DNA of 32,239 nucleotides. Source: Burkholderia sp. WAC0059. GTDB lineage: Bacteria; Pseudomonadota; Gammaproteobacteria; Burkholderiales; Burkholderiaceae. How positions within the stretch are numbered: position 1 is the first letter of the stretch; each line of letters starts with the position of its first letter. A program made the translations under genes and the position numbers. This document shows positions 22,596-29,437 of this stretch, in pieces. The stretch covers positions 1-32,239 of the forward strand of contig NZ_PNEO01000031.1 of assembly GCF_002870125.1 (NCBI RefSeq). Direction: 5' to 3'. The notes below the pieces were generated by a model, which ran no database searches, was not told the origin of the DNA, and worked only from the letters and a program-made list of their open reading frames with translations.

Positions 22596-23408
22596 ATGGC
22601 TAGAGACAATTGGTATCACGCTGCCGGCATCATCTGGCCGCGCCTAGTAAGCGCCTCAACTCGACGCGAGACACATACGTATCATGAGATTGCGTCTTGG
22701 GTCGGCACTCTCAACATCAATGCAGGCAAGGCGCTGGGACCGATTCAGGAACATTGCATCGAGTCAGGACTGCCACCCCTCAGCATTCTCGGAGTCAATA
22801 AGGCAACTCAAAAGCCTGGCGACGGTTTTACCGCTTGGGGTTTCGATAACCTCGATGCTGGATACCAAGCCGTTTACGCATTCAACTGGTCCGCGCTCGA
22901 AAATCCATTCGACCGGTTCGGACCGGACGACACACCAGAGTCGCTCGCCGAGGAGTTACTTGAGACGCCCGGAAACGCGGCACAAATCTATAAAGTCGCA
23001 AAGACACGAGGCAATGCCCAACGCATTTTCCGCGCTGCATTGCTCCATGCCTACGAGGGGCGATGTGCGATTTGTGGCTTCGGATTCGAGGAGGCTCTTG
23101 AGGCAGCGCACATCATTCGCTGGGACGACGCATCCCCCCAACAAAGACTGGACCCGGCAAATGGCCTTCTTCTCTGCGCAACCCATCATAAGCTGTTCGA
23201 CGCGGGCTACTTAACCGTGGACTGCTCGATGAAGGTGATTTATTGGGATCCAGAAATGGAGGAAAAGGATTATCGAACGTTCGACAAATTGCTCACTGTC
23301 GACTTTCATTCCAGAGAGATTGCATTGCCTTCCAAGAAACGGCTGCACCCTAACCCCGATCATCTGCGGGTTTCGCATCACTATTGGGAATGGGGCGATC
23401 TGCCCTGA
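22596..23408 (+). CDS. HNH endonuclease domain protein (possible restriction or defence nuclease)
   Basis: A 270-residue protein. The C-terminal half has a clear zinc-supported HNH nuclease: CAIC (Cys157, Cys160), AAHIIRW with the metal-activating His172, DPANGLLL with Asn189, then CATHHKLFD (Cys194, His197). The N-terminal ~140 residues (NWYHAAGIIWPRLVSASTRRETHTYHEIASWVG...) form a separate domain seen with such nucleases, perhaps for recognition. The ATG at 22596 was picked because the domain begins there; codons from 22434 or 22479 would add low-complexity sequence. HNH genes of this kind are frequent island cargo and act in restriction; that role here is inferred. No methylase or partner gene is next to it. 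Confidence 0.85.
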   Translation: MARDNWYHAAGIIWPRLVSASTRRETHTYHEIASWVGTLNINAGKALGPIQEHCIESGLPPLSILGVNKATQKPGDGFTAWGFDNLDAGYQAVYAFNWSALENPFDRFGPDDTPESLAEELLETPGNAAQIYKVAKTRGNAQRIFRAALLHAYEGRCAICGFGFEEALEAAHIIRWDDASPQQRLDPANGLLLCATHHKLFDAGYLTVDCSMKVIYWDPEMEEKDYRTFDKLLTVDFHSREIALPSKKRLHPNPDHLRVSHHYWEWGDLP

Positions 23409-23472
23409 CCGGCTCGTATTTGGCCATCTCACTCACATTGGCGATTCGGATCGAAAGAAATCACTTGCTCGA

Positions 23473-23587
23473 ATGGGGAGAAAATCCGTGACTCAACAGA
23501 AATTGTCGAAGGCCACCAATCCTGACCTTCGGGCATCGCTAGTGGCCATGCAACGAGCGGCTGGACTGGCACGCCAGACGGCACTAC
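23473..23587 (+). pseudogene. Small hypothetical gene cut off by the IS insertion
   Basis: The first ~38 codons of a small protein, MGRKSVTQQKLSKATNPDLR followed by a helix with AMQRAAGLARQTALL, end at the left boundary of the IS element at 23588. The frame continues into the IS as meaningless sequence. The N-terminus recalls a family of ~60-residue conserved hypothetical proteins of Burkholderiales; function unknown. The missing 3' part is not found on the other side of the IS, where the att repeat begins at once. Confidence 0.55.
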
Positions 23588-23604
23588 TGAGTGCTCCCCC
23601 GAAA

Positions 23605-24485
23605 TCAGTACCGCTCGAAGTTGGAATTTTCCGGCTCTTCGGGGTGGGCCGAATCGACCCGGATGACGCACTGACGGGCGAACTCGGCCGGCGTCATCCA
23701 CTGCAATGCAGAATGGGGACGAGTCTCGTTATAGTACTCGCGCCAGACCGCGATTTTGCGCCGGGCGTCCTCCAGCGACAGGAACCGGTGCGCGTTCAGG
23801 CATTCCTCCCGGAAGCGGCCGTTGAATGATTCATTCTTCGCGTTATCGGTTTGCCCGGACGAGAGAAGTCGATTTCCACCCCGTTCTCATAGGCCCACCG
23901 GTCGAGTACCTTCGAGATGAATTCGCTGCCGTTATCCGCCTTGATGTACTTCGGCAACGGCCTTGCCTGAGCGAGCCGGGTCAGCGTCGCAACCACGTCC
24001 TCCCCCTTGAGCGTGCCGTTGACCTCAATGGCCAGGCATTCTCGCGTGTAGTTGTCCACGATGGTCAGTGTCCGTAGCCGTCGCCCATCGGACAGGTTGT
24101 CCGCAACGAAATCCATGCTCCAGATTTCGTTGATCGCACTGACCGACTGCCTGGGTTGCCTGAGTCGGGCCGATTTGTTGCGCCGTGGCCGCTTATGCTG
24201 CAACGACAGACCCAACTCGCGATAAACCCGCTCCACGCGCTTGTGATTGTCTGGCCAGCCTTCCCGACGAAGCATCACGTACACACGCGGTGCGCCATAA
24301 TGCACACGTACTTCCGTGATTTCCCTGATGCGCATGGCCAACGCACTCTGGTCCCGTGCCTCGGACTCATAGTGGTAGACCGAACGTGACAGCTTCAGCA
24401 GCGCACATGTCTGCCGCTGGCTGGCGCCAAATCTCTGCATCAAGTCGGTAATCAATTCGCGTCGCCGGGAAGGCTTCAGAGCTTT
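23605..24485 (-). pseudogene. IS3-family transposase OrfB (DDE), broken by a 4-bp deletion
   Basis: The catalytic half of the transposase. From the slippery site it reads ALKPSRRRELITDLMQRFGA, a helix-turn-helix, then the integrase-core residues: the first Asp in WSMDFVADN, the second Asp in YIKADNGSEF, and, after a frame change, the Glu in NESFNGRFREECL. The frame breaks near 23857: minus-strand AAACCGATAACGCG appears where family members have a GKPTDNA coding sequence such as AAACCGACCGATAACGCG, so one CCGA unit of a tandem pair seems lost. Both parts are open (to a TGA at 23605). The copy is probably inactive unless supplied with transposase from elsewhere. Confidence 0.82.
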
Positions 24486-24742
24486 TTTGACAGCATGTCC
24501 TGCAACATGGCCTTATCCAGCGACAGGTCCGCTACCAGGCGTTTGAGCTTCGCGTTCTCTTCCTCCAGTTGCTTCATGCGCCGTACTTCCGATGGCGACA
24601 GCCCGCCAAACTTCGTGCGCCAGTTGTAGAACGTCGCGTCGCTGATGCCCATCTTGCGACACACTTCCGCTACCGGCGTACCCGGCTCTGCCTGCTTCAA
24701 CGCATACGCAATCTGCTCATCGGTGAATTTGCTCTTCTTCAC
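24476..24742 (-). CDS. IS3-family transposase OrfA (helix-turn-helix)
   Basis: An 88-residue protein starting at GTG 24742 (GGAGG eight bases upstream) with the typical MKKSKFTDEQIAYALKQAE... start, a helix-turn-helix GTPVAEVCRKMGISDATFYNW, and a leucine-zipper-like helix MKQLEEENAKLKRLVADLSLDKAML. It ends LSKKL with TCA-AAA-AAG at 24482-24490 on the minus strand, an A6G heptamer known to cause -1 ribosomal frameshifting in IS3 elements, which would fuse OrfA to OrfB. The gene is intact. Confidence 0.9.
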   Translation of the reverse strand: MKKSKFTDEQIAYALKQAEPGTPVAEVCRKMGISDATFYNWRTKFGGLSPSEVRRMKQLEEENAKLKRLVADLSLDKAMLQDMLSKKL

Positions 24743-24823
24743 AGCATGACCTCCAGGCTCTCTGGTGATGACTATGCCGGAATTTTCCACTTTCAGATGG
24801 TACGGTTTTGCGGGCTAGCCTCA

Positions 24824-24858
24824 CGTTGGTCACTGGTTCGAATCCAGTACGGCCTACC
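24824..24858 (+). repeat. att copy 3 (attR), truncated to 35 bases
   Basis: CGTTGGTCACTGG through GGCCTACCA matches the last 35 bases of the other two copies. The first nine bases are absent because the IS end is directly adjacent. The following AAAAAATTCAAGGG is shared with copy 2, after which the chromosomal terminator begins. Confidence 0.92.
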
Positions 24859-24870
24859 AAAAAATTCAAG

Positions 24871-24896
24871 GGCTTGGCTTCGGCCAGGCCTTTTCC
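24871..24896 (+). terminator. Ancestral tRNA-Lys terminator
   Basis: GGCTTGGC and GCCAGGCC form an eight-base stem (one G-T pair) capped by a TTCG tetraloop and followed by TTTTCCTCTT. Being on the chromosomal side of the last att copy, it is most likely the original terminator of the tRNA gene before any integration. Confidence 0.88.
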
Positions 24897-25242
24897 TCTT
24901 GGGCGTCCTGTACCGCAATTGTGCCGTGACGCGTCATGACGGCATCAATTGCCGGCGTTGTCACGCGCAGCGATCATCTATCTGATCGAGCGCGGTGATC
25001 GCTGCCCCATCGCCTAAAAATCACCCGCGCCAGAAACCCACCGGCCAAACGCGGTGGAACAAACGCGGGGCAAACAACCATGCTATTGTTTTCGTGATCC
25101 GCAGCCCGGAACACGTAACTGCGTTCGCTTGACGACCGGCGGGAAACCCCGCAGTCATGTCGTCGTTATCTCCCACAACCACGATCATACGTCCCCCGCC
25201 CTATGCAGGAAGCGGGAGCGAATTCCATCTGAGGACACCATC
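24897..25242. other. Intergenic region upstream of the aldo/keto reductase
   Basis: About 345 bases with no gene that I can support. It should contain the promoter of the aldo/keto reductase gene; a GAGGA ribosome-binding site lies at its right end. No clear -35/-10 pair, operator or RNA was recognised. Confidence 0.4.
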
Positions 25243-26232
25243 ATGACATTACGTACGCGAAAGCTCGGCGGCCAGGGCCTCGAAGTCTCGACGATCGGCC
25301 TGGGCTGCATGGGCATGAGCCAATCCTACGGCCCGGCAGACGAAACCGAATCCATCGCAACGCTGCATCGCGCGATCGATCTGGGCTGCACGTTCCTCGA
25401 CACCGCCGAAGTTTATGGCCCCTTTGCGAACGAGGATCTGCTGGGCCGTGCCCTCGTCGGCAAGCGCGACAAGGTCGTGATCGCGACGAAGTTCGGCTTC
25501 AGGATCGAGAGCGGCAAGAGCGTCGGCACCGACAGCCGGCCCGGGCACATCCGGGAGGTCGTCGACGCTTCGCTCAAGCGGCTGCGCACCGACCACATCG
25601 ATCTGCTTTACCAGCATCGCATCGATCGCAGCGTGCCCATCGAAGATGTGGCGGGTACGGTCGGCGATCTGGTGAGACAGGGCAAGGTGCGTTTTTTCGG
25701 TCTCTCCGAAGCAGGTGTCGCCAACATCCGGCGCGCCCATGCGGTCCATCCCGTCTCCGCACTCCAGAGCGAATACTCACTGTGGGAACGCAACCTGGAA
25801 CGGGATGTGATCCCGGTGCTCCGCGAGCTCGGGATCGGGCTGGTACCGTTCTCCCCGCTCGGCCGCGGCTTCCTGACCGGACAGGTCAAGCGCGCGGAGG
25901 ATTACCCGGAAGATGATTTCCGCCGCAATGATCCGCGCTACCAGGGCGAGAATTACGATGCCAACGTGAAGGCCGCCCAGACCGTGCGCGACATCGCCGA
26001 AAGCCTCGGCGCACAGCCCGGGCAGATTGCGCTCGCCTGGCTGCTCCACAAGGGCGACCATGTGGTGCCGATCCCCGGTACGAAGCGCCGGAAATATCTG
26101 GAAGAAAACGTGGCCGCTGCCGCCATTACGCTCGATGCCGCGCAGATGAAAGCGCTTGACGATGCGCTCGCGCCCGAAAAGATTTCAGGGCCGCGCTACG
26201 GCGAGAAGATGCTGGCGATGGTCGACCGCTAA
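25243..26232 (+). CDS. Aldo/keto reductase (AKR13/YakC-like)
   Basis: A 329-residue NADPH-dependent oxidoreductase with a TIM barrel. The catalytic tetrad is complete: Asp53 and Tyr58 (FLDTAEVYGP), Lys83 (ATKFG) and His125 (LLYQHRID). The start of the barrel, STIGLGCMGMSQSYG, and the C-terminal cofactor-binding stretch PIPGTKRRKYLEENV are typical of the group that contains YakC and plant-like reductases acting on aldehydes and methylglyoxal. The ATG at 25243 follows GAGGA; upstream in-frame codons add no family sequence. The SDR gene 48 bases downstream is probably co-transcribed. The substrate is unknown. Confidence 0.95.
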   Translation: MTLRTRKLGGQGLEVSTIGLGCMGMSQSYGPADETESIATLHRAIDLGCTFLDTAEVYGPFANEDLLGRALVGKRDKVVIATKFGFRIESGKSVGTDSRPGHIREVVDASLKRLRTDHIDLLYQHRIDRSVPIEDVAGTVGDLVRQGKVRFFGLSEAGVANIRRAHAVHPVSALQSEYSLWERNLERDVIPVLRELGIGLVPFSPLGRGFLTGQVKRAEDYPEDDFRRNDPRYQGENYDANVKAAQTVRDIAESLGAQPGQIALAWLLHKGDHVVPIPGTKRRKYLEENVAAAAITLDAAQMKALDDALAPEKISGPRYGEKMLAMVDR

Positions 26233-26280
26233 ACGCACCGACCTTCATCCTCAACGTACTTTCCTTTCAGGAGCAGGCAA

Positions 26281-27141
26281 ATGACGAACGAACAAAAGCC
26301 GGTGTGGTTCATCACGGGTTGCTCGACGGGCTTCGGTCGCGAGTTGGCGATACTGTTACGCGACCAGGGGCTGCGGGTGGTCGCAACGGCGCGGGACGTG
26401 AAGAAGATCAGCGATCTGGCCGCCGGCCATGAAGACAACGTGCTCGTTCTACCGCTGGATGTGACGGATGCCGGGGCCATCACCCACGCGGTGAAGCAGG
26501 CGCAAGCGAAGTTCGGCCAGATCGACGTTCTGGTGAACAACGCCGGATACGGCTACCTCGCCGCCATCGAGGAGGGCGAGGACGCGCCCGTACGCACGAT
26601 GTTCGACACCAATGTCTTCGGCCTGATCGACGTGACGAAGGCTGTGCTGCCCGGCATGCGCGCGCGCAAACGCGGCCACATCGTCAATCTGTCATCGATC
26701 GGCGGCCTGGTCAGCTTCCCGGCAACGGGTTACTACCACGCGACGAAATTCGCCGTCGAGGGCCTGTCCGGCTCCCTCGCACTCGAACTCGCGCCGCTGA
26801 ACATCAAAGTCACACTGGTCGAGCCGGGGCCTTTCCGCACGGACTTCGCCGGCCGCTCGATTGGACAGTCGAAGATCGAGATCGACGACTATGCCGAGAC
26901 GGCGGGCGTTCGCCGCCAACAGACCTTCGCTCGCTCAGGCCGCCAGCAAGGCGATCCGGTACGTGCGGCCCAGGCCATCATCGACGTCGTGGCCTCACCC
27001 AACCCGCCCCTGCACCTGCTGCTCGGCAAGCCCGCTCTTGAGCTTGCGCGCAAGGGTCTGGAGGCGAAGAAGCACGACTTCGACACGTGGGAGAAGACGA
27101 CGCTGGGCGCCGATTATCCCGATGCCACACCGCTCCCCTGA
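26281..27141 (+). CDS. SDR-family oxidoreductase
   Basis: A 286-residue classical short-chain dehydrogenase. Cofactor loop TGCSTGFG (residues 12-19) and ATARD suggest NADP(H); NNAG is at 86-89, and catalytic Ser139, Tyr152 and Lys156 (YYHATK) are present. The C-terminal extension (ADYPDATPLP) is longer than in minimal SDRs and matches a widespread proteobacterial subgroup of uncertain substrate, often paired with aldo/keto reductases. The ATG is preceded by CAGGAGCAGG. It probably forms a two-gene operon with the upstream reductase. Confidence 0.95.
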   Translation: MTNEQKPVWFITGCSTGFGRELAILLRDQGLRVVATARDVKKISDLAAGHEDNVLVLPLDVTDAGAITHAVKQAQAKFGQIDVLVNNAGYGYLAAIEEGEDAPVRTMFDTNVFGLIDVTKAVLPGMRARKRGHIVNLSSIGGLVSFPATGYYHATKFAVEGLSGSLALELAPLNIKVTLVEPGPFRTDFAGRSIGQSKIEIDDYAETAGVRRQQTFARSGRQQGDPVRAAQAIIDVVASPNPPLHLLLGKPALELARKGLEAKKHDFDTWEKTTLGADYPDATPLP

Positions 27142-27190
27142 GGGCCCAGACCAGTAAAGACGCGGTCAAACCGGGGCATGACGGCCTGAC

Positions 27191-27420
27191 GTCGCCGAAA
27201 TCGGCCTCGGCCGCATGGGCATGCCGGCGTTCTACGGCAAGCGTGATGAAGCGGAATCCGTTGCGACGCCGCAGCATGCCGTGGAAGCCGGTGTGACTTT
27301 TTTTCGACCTCGCCGGTGTCCATGGCTTCGGCAAGAACGAGCGTCTTGCCGTGCCGGCGGCGCGCCGAAACCGGAGCGCGACAGAATCGTGAGCGCGACA
27401 AAATTTGCAAACGCCCGGGG
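27191..27420 (+). pseudogene. Decayed N-terminal fragment of a second aldo/keto reductase
   Basis: Translated pieces match the N-terminal ~90 residues of the neighbouring aldo/keto reductase: VAEIGLGRMGMPAFYGKRDE and AESVATPQHAVEAGVTFF, then, in another frame, FDLAGVHGFGKNERLA, then, back in the first frame, ERDRIVSATKFANARG. A run of seven T at about 27298 marks the first frame break; a second shift lies before 27380. Key residues are partly kept (Asp in FDLAG, Lys in ATKF) but Tyr of the EVYG motif is His. The C-terminal two thirds are absent. It is about 50 bases after the SDR gene and fits a former tandem paralogue. Confidence 0.72.
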
Positions 27421-27633
27421 CAGTCAGGGCAGATGCGCCCCTGACCGCAGCGATGTCGCGAAGCTTGCCAGGTTGCAACGCGCGCCTCATCCTGTGGCTC
27501 GGTGCCGGGTCGAGAACGGATAAAGTGGGGAAACTACCGTTCCTTCCTTCATCAGGCCATTCAGCCAGCAGCCAGTCGAACGCCCGCGTTATTCCATCCA
27601 CATCCACTTCACGCCGCCTCACTCCAGGCAGGC

Positions 27634-28035
27634 TTATTCCCTGCCGTGCGCGTGAGCATCGAGCATGCGCTCGGCTGCCTCTCCGGCAAGCCCGCCGTAG
27701 TAGAGGTGAACGCCGATCGCAAGCGAATCGTTGCGGATTTCGTTAAACGCCCTCCACGCCTTCGCTGGCTCCCTGAACAGCAGGTAGTGGGCTTCCCGGG
27801 CGATGAGCCGCGCGACCTGATGCAGGCCGTGCCCATTCAGCGTATCGACGAGCGAGTCGAGGCTACGGTGGGTGCGCGCATCGGTACGGGGGTACAGCAT
27901 GTGCAGCACAGCCACCCGCTGCGGCACTAGCGCGGCCGATAGCGCCACCACGATATCCTGGTGATCGAGCGCGGTGACGACTGCACCATTCGCCACTTCT
28001 TCCTTGCCGAACAGGCTGTCGATTGAGATACCCAT
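27634..28035 (-). CDS. Hypothetical protein of the PHB gene group
   Basis: A 133-residue soluble protein starting MGISIDSLFGKEEVANGAVV, then LDHQDIVVALSAALVPQRVAVLHMLYPR and a helical rest with ARLIAREAHYLLFREPAKAW. No signal peptide or known motif is visible. AAGGAT lies eight bases before the ATG. It is the last gene of the minus-strand PHB group, 56 bases after phaB. A role in PHB metabolism is suggested only by position. Confidence 0.7.
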   Translation of the reverse strand: MGISIDSLFGKEEVANGAVVTALDHQDIVVALSAALVPQRVAVLHMLYPRTDARTHRSLDSLVDTLNGHGLHQVARLIAREAHYLLFREPAKAWRAFNEIRNDSLAIGVHLYYGGLAGEAAERMLDAHAHGRE

Positions 28036-28091
28036 CTATTGAATCCTTTTACGGTTGTTCAGGCTGTATCAGCCGAAAGATGCCGGACCGC

Positions 28092-28838
28092 TCAATACAT
28101 GTGCTGGCCACCGTTCATCGAGATGTTGCTGCCCGTCATGAACCCCGCCGCGTCACTCGCGATGAACGCGATCAGCGCAGCGATCTCTTCGGGGCGCCCC
28201 AGTCTGCCAACCGGGATCTGCGAGATGATCTGCGATTCGAGCACCTCCTTCGGCACGGCGTCGAGCATCTTCGTGTCGAGATAGCCAGGCGACACTGTGT
28301 TCACTGTCACCCCCTTGCGGGCCACCTCGAGCGCGAGCGACTTCGTGAAGCCATGCATGCCGGCCTTGGCCGCCGCATAGTTGCTCTGTCCGAACTGCCC
28401 CTTGGAGCCATTGATCGACGCGATATTGATAATGCGCCCCCATCCGCGTTCCAGCATCCCGTCCACAAACGGCTTGGTCACGTTGAACACGGAGTCCAGG
28501 TTCGTGCGCAGCACGGTATCCCAGCTCGTTTTGGTCAGCTTGCGGAAGGTTCCGTCCCGCACGACCCCGGCGTTGTTGACGAGAATGTCGACGTGCCGTC
28601 CTTCGGCGTGAATCGATTCTGCCAGTTGCTGACATGAGTCGTATTCCGACACGTCGACCGGATACGCATGGAACGTGTAGCCGGCGCCGGCCTGCTCGTG
28701 CAGCCACGGCTCGATGCGCTCGTTGCCGACCGAGTGCGTAACGAGGACTATGTGGCCGGCGTCGGCCAGGGTCCGGCTGATGGCAACGCCAAGGCCGCCA
28801 AGCCCGCCGGTGACGAGGGCGATTCGCCTATTTTCCAC
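28092..28838 (-). CDS. phaB: Acetoacetyl-CoA reductase PhaB/PhbB
   Basis: A 248-residue SDR enzyme that reduces acetoacetyl-CoA to (R)-3-hydroxybutyryl-CoA with NADPH, the monomer step for PHB synthesis. Visible: TGGLGGLG near the N-terminus (residues 10-17), NNAGVVRDGTFRKLT (88-102, a PhaB hallmark), Ser141, Tyr154 and Lys158 (YAAAKAG), GSKGQFGQSNY (PhaB signature), and the end TGSNISMNGGQHMY. The start is GTG 28838, with GGGAGG five bases upstream; it overlaps the phasin gene by 11 bases. No thiolase or PHB synthase gene is in the window. Confidence 0.95.
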   Translation of the reverse strand: MENRRIALVTGGLGGLGVAISRTLADAGHIVLVTHSVGNERIEPWLHEQAGAGYTFHAYPVDVSEYDSCQQLAESIHAEGRHVDILVNNAGVVRDGTFRKLTKTSWDTVLRTNLDSVFNVTKPFVDGMLERGWGRIINIASINGSKGQFGQSNYAAAKAGMHGFTKSLALEVARKGVTVNTVSPGYLDTKMLDAVPKEVLESQIISQIPVGRLGRPEEIAALIAFIASDAAGFMTGSNISMNGGQHMY

Positions 28839-29292
28839 TGCGGCCTCCCTGTGCGCCGCTCCCGTTGGCGACGCTGGTCCAGAACTGCAGGAACGGATTC
28901 GGGTATCCGGACCACGCGCCGGCCGCAAACGTGGTGCCGCCGGCAACCTCGCTCACGCGCCGATGCCACGCTCCGAACACCTCGGTCAGCTTCGTGACCA
29001 CCTCGGCAGGATTGCCTGCGTCAGCCTGCAGCGCCGCCTGGATCGCACCCTGGTGCTGCTCCCAGCGACGCCGGACGATGCCCGTCTGCGAGGCCAGCAG
29101 CGCGGGAAGGTCCTTTGCGTCGAGCAGCGCTTTCAACTCGGCCTCGGACTCCGCAAGCGCCGCCGCCACGGCCTGCTGGCTCCGGCTCTGCCACTGCTGG
29201 CTGGCTTGCTGGGCAATCCCGGTGAGTTGCTCAAAGAACTGCGTATTGGCTTTGTAGAGTTCAAGCAGCGCGTTGGTCCTGTCTTCGCTCAT
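28828..29292 (-). CDS. Phasin family protein (PHA granule-associated)
   Basis: A 154-residue protein that coats polyhydroxyalkanoate granules and limits coalescence. It begins MSEDRTNALLELYKANTQFF and has long amphipathic helices (FEQLTGIAQQASQQWQSRSQ, AAALAESEAELKALLDAKDL, SQTGIVRRRWEQHQGAIQAA), as in phasins, with no cysteines and no membrane helix. An in-frame upstream stretch to 29391 lacks phasin character and is excluded; GGAGACAC lies before the chosen ATG. Its 3' end overlaps the phaB start, so the two are coupled. Confidence 0.85.
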   Translation of the reverse strand: MSEDRTNALLELYKANTQFFEQLTGIAQQASQQWQSRSQQAVAAALAESEAELKALLDAKDLPALLASQTGIVRRRWEQHQGAIQAALQADAGNPAEVVTKLTEVFGAWHRRVSEVAGGTTFAAGAWSGYPNPFLQFWTSVANGSGAQGGRSGK

Positions 29293-29437
29293 GGCATGTG
29301 TCTCCTGTATCAGAAAGTTGGGCAAACCCGGATTGCCGGGAATTACGGGAGCCGGCTTTACTGCACCGGACGGGGACCGGCCGCACGACATCCCGCACAG
29401 ATGCGGCTACAGCCCGAATGAATAGACGTGACGGCAC

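Larger units (their letters stand above)
23588..24823 (-). mobile_element. IS3-family insertion sequence with imperfect terminal inverted repeats
   Basis: About 1236 bp. The left end, TGAGTGCTCCCCCGAAAT, and the reverse complement of the right end, TGAGGCTAGCCCGCAAAA, both start TGAG, and both continue through GTACC to a shared AATTCCGGC-like block, giving imperfect inverted repeats of about 40 bp. It carries orfA and orfB read from right to left with an A6G slippery site. No target duplication is visible: CTAC precedes the left end and CGTT follows the right end. The right end directly abuts att copy 3, with the first nine bases of that repeat missing. Confidence 0.82.
22327..24858 (+). mobile_element. 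Remnant of a second, older element at the same tRNA-Lys site
   Basis: The interval between att copies 2 and 3 (2.5 kb) holds a terminator, an HNH endonuclease gene, a truncated small gene and an IS3-family element, but no integrase. The arrangement fits an earlier island that was displaced from the tRNA by the later integration and then lost most of its length. The shared AAAAAATTCAAGGG after both flanking copies supports site-specific origin of this interval. Confidence 0.7.

Noticed and set aside
13519..24858. A CRISPR array suggested by the recurring tRNA-end repeat
   Set aside because: There are only three copies, kilobases apart, each derived from a tRNA gene; spacing and repeat nature do not fit CRISPR.
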